In this document: one piece after another, positions 1-6,072 of the stretch
Position numbering within the stretch: the first letter of the stretch is position 1
Layout of the letters: the number at the start of each line of letters is the position of its first letter
From: Oscillospiraceae bacterium
GTDB taxonomy: Bacteria; Bacillota; Clostridia; Oscillospirales; Ruminococcaceae
Direction of reading: 5' to 3'
Assembly (NCBI GenBank): GCA_017410745.1
Contig: JAFPPJ010000406.1
Location: forward strand, 1 to 7,738
Length of the DNA stretch: 7,738 nucleotides
Program-made: the position numbers and the translations under genes
Notes under the pieces: model-generated
Databases searched by the model: none
Seen by the model: the letters and a program-made list of their open reading frames with translations, nothing else
Told to the model about the DNA's origin: nothing

Positions 1-443
1 ATCTTCTTCCCCTCGGCCTCGACCTCGCGCAGCATCGCATTGGCTTCGCTCACGGAGTATTTGTATTTGAAGTCCATCTCGAAGGACTGGGAGGATGTGT
101 TGTATTCGCCAACGGTGCGGCTTTCAAGATAGAAGAATGCCAGCTGCTCGCAGCGGACTATGTTGAGCACCTTGTAATAATCTTTGGTGGGGATGGTCAG
201 CGGTATGAGAGACTCCTTCTCGAAGCCGCCTATGGTGTCCACCACATCATCGTATACATCCTGCATCCTTGAGTCGAAACCGAGAGAGAAGTATTTTGTC
301 ACCATGCCCTCGGGTATTTCGAGCACCTCCGGCTCGGCAGGCTTTTCGGTGGCCATCGTCATTGTGGTAAGGTCGGGTGACGGTTCCTGCATACAGCCGC
401 AGAACAGACAGACAGACAGCATCAGCGCAGTCCATCTTTTCAT
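1..443 (-). CDS. Lipoprotein P5: fifth paralogue, N-terminal part (runs off left edge)
   Basis: 147 complete codons are visible and the frame stays open to the edge. The start ATG at 443 is 8 nt from AAGGAG (452-457); an in-frame ATG at 449 is too close to it. The signal peptide MKRWTALMLSVCLFCGC has lipobox FCGC (Cys17), followed by a short Pro/Glu/Thr stalk. Residues 49-147 align by eye with the N-terminal half of the P1-P4 domain: YFSLGFDSRMQDVYDDVVDT, then YYKVLNIVRCEQLAFFYLES, then FKYKYSVSEANAMLREVEAE. The same pattern in P4 is EVYKVYQLIYVNEAAVFYLS and FRYIYTKDEVRKMYEEID. The catalytic Cys-His-Asp region would lie beyond the window, so enzyme activity is predicted only from paralogy. 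A 114-nt structured gap separates it from P4. It has its own good Shine-Dalgarno, unlike P3 and P4. Confidence 0.8.
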   Translation of the reverse strand, partial: MKRWTALMLSVCLFCGCMQEPSPDLTTMTMATEKPAEPEVLEIPEGMVTKYFSLGFDSRMQDVYDDVVDTIGGFEKESLIPLTIPTKDYYKVLNIVRCEQLAFFYLESRTVGEYNTSSQSFEMDFKYKYSVSEANAMLREVEAEGKK

Positions 444-461
444 CGCCATCACTCCTTCCCG

Positions 462-478
462 GGTCGGCTGTGCCGACC
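462..478 (-). other. Compact hairpin just upstream of the P5 Shine-Dalgarno
   Basis: A perfect 7-bp GC-rich stem, GGTCGGC/GCCGACC, with a 3-nt loop. It ends 4 nt before the AAGGAG Shine-Dalgarno of P5 (452-457). No T-run follows on the minus strand, so it does not look like a terminator. Its position could modulate initiation on P5 or protect a processed mRNA end. The structure is seen directly; the role is inferred. Confidence 0.45.
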
Positions 479-494
479 TCCATTTCGTTTTATC

Positions 495-539
495 CGGTCA
501 GTATCAATACAACGTATATCCGATAAATGAATATGACCG
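495..539 (-). other. Inverted repeat in the P4-P5 gap
   Basis: The 114-nt gap between P4 and P5 (444-557) is the only sizeable gap inside the lipoprotein series. In the minus transcript CGGTCA (539-534) can pair with TGACCG (500-495) around 33 nt that also hold a small GTAT/ATAC inverted repeat (501-510). No U-tract and no convincing -35/-10 pair is seen. It may be a structured RNA leader for P5, or chance. Confidence 0.3.
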
Positions 540-557
540 ATTACCAGACCCTATACC

Positions 558-1601
558 CTATACAGTGTATATCTCGATTATATAGTCGCTGTCATTGAGC
601 GTGTAATCTATGGCCTCGGCGTTTACGCCGCACTCACGGAGTATCTCTCCGAGACCGTCCCCGCCGAAAAGCCTGTCCTTGATCTCGTCGTATGTTTCCC
701 TGCTGTCCGCCCGCAGACGTATCGTGCCGTCTGCCGCCTGCGCCTTTATCAGCCGCACCGCATCCTCATAGGTGGAAGCGGTCAGCTCGCTGAATGCCCA
801 GTGATCGTACTTCACACCCGTCGATCCCGGCGCCTTGCTTGTTATCGTGCGGCCGCGCTTTATGGATGCGTCATTGAGCATGAAAAAGTCATACCGTACA
901 AGATCGGGGCGCTTTGCATCGTCGGGGTCGTCCCATGTGCAGTCGATGTGATAGTAGCCGTCGTCGGTGTTTACCATGTTCCACATATGACTGCCCTGCG
1001 CATCTCCCTCGGTGATCACAGCATGCAGTGAAGCCTTGCGGCACAGCAGGTCGAATGCCTTTGAATAGCCCTGACACAGCGCACGGCCTTCCACCAGCGC
1101 ACCGTATGCATTGTCGGCATTTTTCCCGTCGCCGTAGGTGCAGCGCTTTATCAGCTCGTCATGTATGTGCTTGAACTTCTCACAGTCCGACTCACCGCCG
1201 ATGCCGTCTAATATCTCTTTTGCGCTTTTGTCAATTTCTTCGTACATTTTGCGGACTTCATCCTTTGTGTAAATATATCTGAACTTTATGCGGCTTATGC
1301 CGCGGCTGCCGTTCTCATATCCGAACTGCGGCGAAAGATAGAACACCGCCGCCTCATTCACATATATGAGCTGATATACCTTGTATACCTCATCATAGGT
1401 GTAGTGCTGCGCCTGCGGCAGCGATACCGACGGCTCCATGTCATTCACTGCATCGCATATGATGTTGCACAGCTGCTGCTCCCTCGGGGACGGATCATAC
1501 AGGATATAATCTTCTGTCGCTTTCTGCGTCTGCTGACGGGTATCGGCGCACCCCGTCAGGACGGACAGTATGAGCAGTACAGGCAGTATGTATCTTTTCA
1601 T
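558..1601 (-). CDS. Lipoprotein P4: transglutaminase-like domain
   Basis: 347 residues from the ATG at 1601; a start at 1613 would add four residues (MTTD) and overlap P3. The signal peptide MKRYILPVLLILSVLTGC ends in lipobox LTGC (Cys18). There is almost no stalk: the conserved block (YILYDPSPREQQLC) begins near residue 32. The transglutaminase-like domain has Cys176 (LCQGYSK), His205 (SHMWN) and Asp220 (HIDCTWDDP), so the triad is retained although the flanking residues differ from P1-P3. The C-terminal module (about 270-347, ADSRETYDEIKDRLFGGDGL) matches the family pattern. It is probably read by coupling to P3. The stop TAG sits in a tandem 7-nt repeat (549-562). Predicted outer-face membrane lipoprotein; substrate unknown. 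Confidence 0.85.
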   Translation of the reverse strand: MKRYILPVLLILSVLTGCADTRQQTQKATEDYILYDPSPREQQLCNIICDAVNDMEPSVSLPQAQHYTYDEVYKVYQLIYVNEAAVFYLSPQFGYENGSRGISRIKFRYIYTKDEVRKMYEEIDKSAKEILDGIGGESDCEKFKHIHDELIKRCTYGDGKNADNAYGALVEGRALCQGYSKAFDLLCRKASLHAVITEGDAQGSHMWNMVNTDDGYYHIDCTWDDPDDAKRPDLVRYDFFMLNDASIKRGRTITSKAPGSTGVKYDHWAFSELTASTYEDAVRLIKAQAADGTIRLRADSRETYDEIKDRLFGGDGLGEILRECGVNAEAIDYTLNDSDYIIEIYTV

Positions 1602-1605
1602 ATCA
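1599..1605 (-). promoter_or_regulatory. P3/P4 stop-start junction (TGA-T-ATG), probable translational coupling
   Basis: The TGA stop of P3 (1605-1603) is separated by one T from ATG 1601-1599. The surrounding TGATATGAAAAGA (1605-1593) is identical to the P2/P3 junction. An in-frame ATG at 1613 lies inside P3 and would overlap it. The copied junction and the better signal peptide argue for 1601 as the start. No Shine-Dalgarno is seen for either start. Confidence 0.65.
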
Positions 1606-2745
1606 GTTGTCATATATCATGGAAACGTGTATTATCAGCTCATCGCTGTTTATGTACCTGATGTATCTGTCTGTGCGCACCTTTTTGTCACAGTTGTTGT
1701 TGACATATACGAGCACATCCTTCATGCCGCCCGTGTCAAACAGGAGCGTCTGTGCAAGGGAAAAGGCGTTCTCGTTCTCAAACCTCAGCGCGATGTCCTT
1801 GTGACCTGCCCCGATCTGCTTTACCGCAAGGGACTTGAACATCCCCTGCGCCTCTGTGGCACGTCTGCATATCAGACCCTCGCGCACATAGTAGTTGTCG
1901 GCGGCGGTGCATTCGGGATAATAGAAATACTGTGTGTCCAGTGAATGTGTCACGCCTATTATATCGCTGTCGGTCACCAGGAAATAATAGTGCCTGAGGA
2001 ACTCCGTGTCCACCGGCGAGAGTATGGGGTCATCCCATGTGCAGTCCACATGATACCAGTTCCTGTCAAGCAGTACGATGTTCCAGCTGTGGGGCAGCCC
2101 CTTCTCGTTCGTGCCCATCACGGTCATGCAGTCGATATCGGCCTTTTTGCACAGATAGTCGAATGCCTTGGCGTAGCCCACGCACTGTGATATGCCTTTG
2201 CACAGCGCACCGTATATGGTGCGTGCGTAGTTCTCATCATCCTCGAAGGTGGCGCCGAGCACTATCTCATCGTGTATCCGCAGCAGCTTCTCGTAGTCTG
2301 TGGTATCCTCATCAAATGAGGAGAGTATCTCATCGGTTCGGCTGTCGAGCTCAGCCTGCATCGCATCGAGATCCTCATCCTCGAATCGGTAGTACAGATG
2401 CAGAGTATCGGTGGGACGGGTAGGGTTCTCGTAGTAGCTTGCCAGCCAGAACAGATCCTCTTCCTCGTAGTATACAGCCATGAACAGCTTGCGCAGTTCA
2501 TCGGGCTCTGCCTTTTCGGGCAGCTCCGCCGCTTCGCTGTGACTGCGTGCAGCATCCGCGATTATATCATACCACTGCTGCTCCTTCTCGCTGAGCTGAG
2601 AGTAGATATATCTGCTGCTGTCAAGGGTGACTAAAGGGCTGTCCGGCGAATTATCTCTGACGTCCGGAACGTCTTCAATGATCCTCGAACAGCCCGCAAG
2701 TGTCAATGCAAGCAGGACGGCGGAAATGCGTCCTATTCTTTTCAT
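1603..2745 (-). CDS. Lipoprotein P3: transglutaminase-like domain
   Basis: 380 residues. The short signal peptide has a near-perfect lipobox LAGC (Cys19). The stalk is only about 25 residues before the conserved block RYIYSQLSEKEQQWYD (from residue 45). The transglutaminase-like domain runs to about 260, with Cys188 (QCVGYAK), His219 (LPHSWN) and Asp234 (HVDCTWDDP), so the triad is complete. The C-terminal part (about 300-380) follows the same strand-helix-strand pattern as in the other paralogues, but with weaker identity. Its DNA still shares a 22-nt identical run with P2 around the Asp motif (2020-2041 and 3158-3179), showing common descent. Translation probably depends on P2 through the one-base stop-start junction. 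Predicted extracellular and membrane-anchored; reaction and substrate unknown. Confidence 0.86.
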   Translation of the reverse strand: MKRIGRISAVLLALTLAGCSRIIEDVPDVRDNSPDSPLVTLDSSRYIYSQLSEKEQQWYDIIADAARSHSEAAELPEKAEPDELRKLFMAVYYEEEDLFWLASYYENPTRPTDTLHLYYRFEDEDLDAMQAELDSRTDEILSSFDEDTTDYEKLLRIHDEIVLGATFEDDENYARTIYGALCKGISQCVGYAKAFDYLCKKADIDCMTVMGTNEKGLPHSWNIVLLDRNWYHVDCTWDDPILSPVDTEFLRHYYFLVTDSDIIGVTHSLDTQYFYYPECTAADNYYVREGLICRRATEAQGMFKSLAVKQIGAGHKDIALRFENENAFSLAQTLLFDTGGMKDVLVYVNNNCDKKVRTDRYIRYINSDELIIHVSMIYDN

Positions 2746-2749
2746 ATCA
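2743..2749 (-). promoter_or_regulatory. P2/P3 stop-start junction (TGA-T-ATG), probable translational coupling
   Basis: The TGA stop of P2 (2749-2747) is separated by one T from the ATG of P3 (2745-2743). No Shine-Dalgarno is visible in the preceding coding sequence at a useful distance. The junction lies in a 13-nt string, TGATATGAAAAGA (2749-2737), that recurs exactly at the P3/P4 junction. Ribosomes probably reinitiate on P3 after finishing P2; this is inferred from the layout. Confidence 0.65.
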
Positions 2750-4171
2750 ATATGTCAGATCAAGCTCTATTACCAGAGTATTGGGGTCGCAGTTGGAGGA
2801 TACGCCCTTTACGGAGGACTTCTGCTCCTTTATCCAGTTTGCATAGCCCTTGAGATCTGCAGTGATCTTGTCATAGATCGCCTTGTCGGTAACGCGTATC
2901 TCTGCAACTCTTGTCTTGCCGTCAGCAGCAGCGGTGAGTGCAGCCCTGAGAGCCGCATCAGCACTGTCAGCATCGGAATAGAGCCTGTTTTCCTTTCTGA
3001 ACCAGTTCACATCCTCAGCGGTGCAGGCAGGAGGATCGAAGTACTTCACCTTGGTGCCTGTGGTCTTGGTGTTGATGTTGAAGTGTGAAAGCTCATGTAT
3101 CCACTTATCGGGCACACCGAAATATCTGTGGCGCAGATTTGTGGGATCGGGAGTGGTGAGTATGGGGTCATCCCATGTGGAGTCAACGTTGTACCAGTTG
3201 CCGTCTATCTTTATAACGTTCCATGCGTGGGAATCGCCGTTGGCATTCGTGCCGATAACTACCATTGATTCGATGCCTGCGAGATCGCAGAGGTACTGCA
3301 TGGTCTTTGCATAGCCCTCGCACTGTATGCGTCCGTTCACAAGACCGCCGTAGATAGTGAAGTTGTAGCAGGTCTCAGCGATATTGTCGGGGTCATACAT
3401 CTGGAAGTTGTTGTGCAGACCGATGTAGTCGTGGAAGGTCTTTATCTTGCCGTAGGTGTCAAGGCCTTCAGCCTGACCGAGCACATATGCAGCCTTCTCG
3501 TCTACCTGCTTCTGGAGCTTTGCGATGGCATCGGGATCGGTCTCCCAGTACCAGAACTTGCCTCTCTCGGCTCTGTTTGCGATCCAGAAGAGCTCGGGCT
3601 CCTGTGTGTACATGCAGCCGTATACCTTGATCCACATCTCGTTTGTGATGCTGTCGTCAACGGGGAGCTTGAGCTTGCAGGACTTTACTGCATCGAGCAT
3701 CTGCTTGTAAAGCTCCTTCTCGGCGTTTGAAAGCTGATTGTAGCCGTAGCGCTGCGAGCAGTCGATGTTGTATTCCTTCATTACAGGGGGCTTCTCCACG
3801 GGAGCGGTCGTGCCTGCCTGTATCATAGCGATAACATCTTCCTCATTTACGGTAGTGCCTGTAGCCTCCTGTGTGAGGTAGTAATCATCGTCCATGGGAA
3901 CATCTGTGTTGCTGAATGCAGCGGAAGGATCCTTGAAGGTCGCAGTGGTGACAGTGACCTCATTGCCCTCCTCGTCGGTGACGATATTGCCCTCGCCGTC
4001 GGTAGCCTTGGTCACGGAAGAGTCTGTCTCATCGACAGCACTGTCGGGGAGGGTAGTGCCTTCGACTACAGTGGTCTCGGTATTGGTATTAGCAGCCTTG
4101 TTGCTGCATCCGCCGAACATGGATGCAGCTATCACAACGGCTGCGGCAAATGCCATTATCTTCTTGTTCAT
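2747..4171 (-). CDS. Lipoprotein P2: transglutaminase-like domain
   Basis: 474 residues from the chosen start. An in-frame ATG four codons upstream (4183) is less likely: GGAG (4178-4181) is spaced an ideal 6 nt from the ATG at 4171, whereas AAGGA directly abuts the 4183 ATG. The MNKKIM start also gives a cleaner signal peptide, with lipobox FGGC (Cys22). A stalk of about 110 residues follows, rich in Thr, Asp and Glu, with a tandem GEGNIVTDEEGNEVTV stretch. The transglutaminase-like domain starts near 135 (RYGYNQLSNAEKELY) and has Cys284 (QCEGYAK), His315 (SHAWN) and Asp330 (NVDSTWDDP). A C-terminal module (IRVTDKAIYDKI to the end) matches P1. P2 lacks the SH3-like domain and lysine clusters of P1. 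The gap to P1 is 41 nt, and the stop is followed after one base by the start of P3. Anchored outside the cell; substrate unknown. Confidence 0.87.
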   Translation of the reverse strand: MNKKIMAFAAAVVIAASMFGGCSNKAANTNTETTVVEGTTLPDSAVDETDSSVTKATDGEGNIVTDEEGNEVTVTTATFKDPSAAFSNTDVPMDDDYYLTQEATGTTVNEEDVIAMIQAGTTAPVEKPPVMKEYNIDCSQRYGYNQLSNAEKELYKQMLDAVKSCKLKLPVDDSITNEMWIKVYGCMYTQEPELFWIANRAERGKFWYWETDPDAIAKLQKQVDEKAAYVLGQAEGLDTYGKIKTFHDYIGLHNNFQMYDPDNIAETCYNFTIYGGLVNGRIQCEGYAKTMQYLCDLAGIESMVVIGTNANGDSHAWNVIKIDGNWYNVDSTWDDPILTTPDPTNLRHRYFGVPDKWIHELSHFNINTKTTGTKVKYFDPPACTAEDVNWFRKENRLYSDADSADAALRAALTAAADGKTRVAEIRVTDKAIYDKITADLKGYANWIKEQKSSVKGVSSNCDPNTLVIELDLTY

Positions 4172-4212
4172 GAGTTTCTCCATTCCTTGTTCTATCTTTT
4201 TTCAAACGGTGA

Positions 4213-6042
4213 TTATTTATATACGATGTCGTAGTGAACGACCTGAACGCCCTTGGTGTAGGATGCCTGTCTCTTTATCTTGTCCACCTTGGAGGACTTG
4301 GATCTTGCGTACTTCTGGAGCTCCTTCCAGTAAGCATCGCTCATCATAGCATCGTATACAGCCTTGTCGGTCACGAGCACTTCGCATACATAGGAGCCGT
4401 TTGCTATAGCCTTGTCTACCTGAGCCTTGAGAGCCTTGTCAGCATCAGCCTTGTTGTCGAAGTGAAGGTCTATGCCGCTGAGATAGAAGTAGTTGGCAGC
4501 ATACTGTGTGCAAGCGGGAGGATCGAAGAGGTGGAGCTTGGTGCCGTCGTTGCGCACGAAGTTGTTGATATTGAGATGGGTGATGCCGTGTATCCAGCTG
4601 TCGGGAACGAGGAAGAACTCGTACTGGATGTACTTGTGATCCCAGGAGTTGATGGGGTCGCCCCATGTGCAGTCGAAGTTGTAGTATTTGCCGTCAACAT
4701 TGACGATGTTCCATGCATGGGAGCCGAACTCCGTTGTACCGATGATGACCATGGATTCAACGCCTGCCATGTCGCAGAGGTACTGAACGGTCTTTGCATA
4801 GCCTGCGCACTGGAGCTGGCCCTTCTTTGTGCCGTGGAGACCGTTGTAGATGGAGATGTTGTAGCCCTCACCGTCAAGTGTGAAGTCGTTTATGTCGATG
4901 ATCTTGTCGTAGATGGTCTTGATCTTGTTGATGGTGCTCTTCTTTGCCTTAACGTTCTTGAGTATGGATGCTGCAGCAGTGTCTATCTCCTTCTGCATCT
5001 CAGCGATCTTCTGAGGATCGGTCTCCTTGAACTGGAATATCATGGAGGAGGACATAGCCATAACGCCGCTGCCGCTCATCCAGAAGAGCTCGGGCTCTGC
5101 GTTGAGCACGGTGATGTATACCTTGAGCGCAGATTCCTCGGTGATGCCGTCACGGTAGCCTACGCCGCCGTTGAAGCTCATTACTGCATTCACGATATCC
5201 TGATAGAAGAGCTGCTCGGTCTCGGAGAGCTGCTTGTATGCATATCTCTTGGAATAGTCCACGGTGTAGTTGCCGAGAGTGATGACTGTGCCGTCGCTCT
5301 TTACTGTGGACTGTGCAGCGGTGGACTTCTTCTTGGTCTTGCCGTCGGTGCTGCCTGCGTTCTCATCCTTTTCCCATACTACCTCGGAGCCGTCATCCGC
5401 AGAAGTGGTCTTTTTCTTCTTGGTAACGGTGGTCTCAGCTGTATCGCCGTCGTCGATGAGCTCCTCCTCGGCGGTGGTGACTACCTTCTTCTTCTTGCCT
5501 ACGGGCGAGCTTGTGAGGTAATCGGTGTGGATGAATGCGCCGGTGCTCAGCTTGTAGTAGTTGGTATCGGTGATGGCAACTACCTCTACCTTGTCACCGT
5601 CGTGATATGTGGCAATGGGAGTAGCGCCGATAACAGCCCTCTCTCTTGCGTATACCGTGCCGGTGTTGTTGTCTGTCTGCTTTACATACATCGTAGCGGA
5701 CATTGCAGTCTCTGTCCATGCCTGTGCGAGAACGGGCTCTGTAACGGTCTCGATGTTCTCGTTGGATATGGATGTGATCTCAGCCTCGGGAGCTGCTGTG
5801 GTAACAGGTTCTGTCTCGGGCTCGGTCTCTGCGGGAGTTTCCTCTGCGATGGTCTCCTGTACGGGCTCTGTCACTTCTTCCGTAACGCTCTCAGACTCAG
5901 TGTCGGTAGGCTCTGCATCTGTCTCAGCGGGTGTAGCAAGAGTAGTGCCCATAGTAGGTATAGGTGTGTTGTCTGTTGTCTGCTGTGCGCAGCCTGCTGC
6001 AAATACGCAGATAAGTGCAGCAACGAGTGCTCTTTTCTTCAT
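4213..6042 (-). CDS. Lipoprotein P1: SH3-like domain plus transglutaminase-like domain
   Basis: 609 residues, predicted exported and lipid-anchored. A KKR n-region and hydrophobic core lead to a lipobox ending AAGC (Cys18). Residues 19-105 form a Thr/Glu/Pro-rich stalk. Residues about 110-178 resemble a bacterial SH3 domain (HDGDKVEVVAITDTNYYKLS, then FIHTDYLTSS). A Lys-cluster linker follows at about 182-255. The transglutaminase-like domain (about 262-475) begins with RYAYKQLSETEQLFY and has a complete triad: Cys412 (QCAGYAK), His442 (SHAWN), Asp457 (NFDCTWGDP). A C-terminal module (about 535-609, VLVTDKAVYDAM) is shared with the downstream paralogues. Shine-Dalgarno AAGGAG (6052-6057) lies 9 nt before the ATG. 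Members of this fold superfamily act as peptidases, cross-linking enzymes or amidases, so the actual reaction is unknown. It is the closest paralogue of P2 by eye. Confidence 0.88.
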   Translation of the reverse strand: MKKRALVAALICVFAAGCAQQTTDNTPIPTMGTTLATPAETDAEPTDTESESVTEEVTEPVQETIAEETPAETEPETEPVTTAAPEAEITSISNENIETVTEPVLAQAWTETAMSATMYVKQTDNNTGTVYARERAVIGATPIATYHDGDKVEVVAITDTNYYKLSTGAFIHTDYLTSSPVGKKKKVVTTAEEELIDDGDTAETTVTKKKKTTSADDGSEVVWEKDENAGSTDGKTKKKSTAAQSTVKSDGTVITLGNYTVDYSKRYAYKQLSETEQLFYQDIVNAVMSFNGGVGYRDGITEESALKVYITVLNAEPELFWMSGSGVMAMSSSMIFQFKETDPQKIAEMQKEIDTAAASILKNVKAKKSTINKIKTIYDKIIDINDFTLDGEGYNISIYNGLHGTKKGQLQCAGYAKTVQYLCDMAGVESMVIIGTTEFGSHAWNIVNVDGKYYNFDCTWGDPINSWDHKYIQYEFFLVPDSWIHGITHLNINNFVRNDGTKLHLFDPPACTQYAANYFYLSGIDLHFDNKADADKALKAQVDKAIANGSYVCEVLVTDKAVYDAMMSDAYWKELQKYARSKSSKVDKIKRQASYTKGVQVVHYDIVYK

Positions 6043-6072
6043 TTTATCGCTCTCCTTGACAATCTTTATCGT

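Noticed and set aside
462..478. Hairpin before P5 considered as an intrinsic terminator of P4
   Set aside because: The stem is strong but no T-run follows on the minus strand; a purine-rich Shine-Dalgarno follows instead.
247..483. Minus-strand 78-codon frame over the beginning of P5
   Set aside because: Out of frame with P5, which has a Shine-Dalgarno, a signal peptide with lipobox and clear similarity to P4.
549..562. Tandem 7-nt repeat (CCCTATA twice) over the P4 stop codon
   Set aside because: Only two short units; no sign of a longer array or an attachment site.
2020..3179. 22-nt identical DNA run in P2 (3158-3179) and P3 (2020-2041) considered as a mobile repeat
   Set aside because: It encodes the conserved Asp motif of the enzyme domain in the same frame in both genes, so paralogy explains it.
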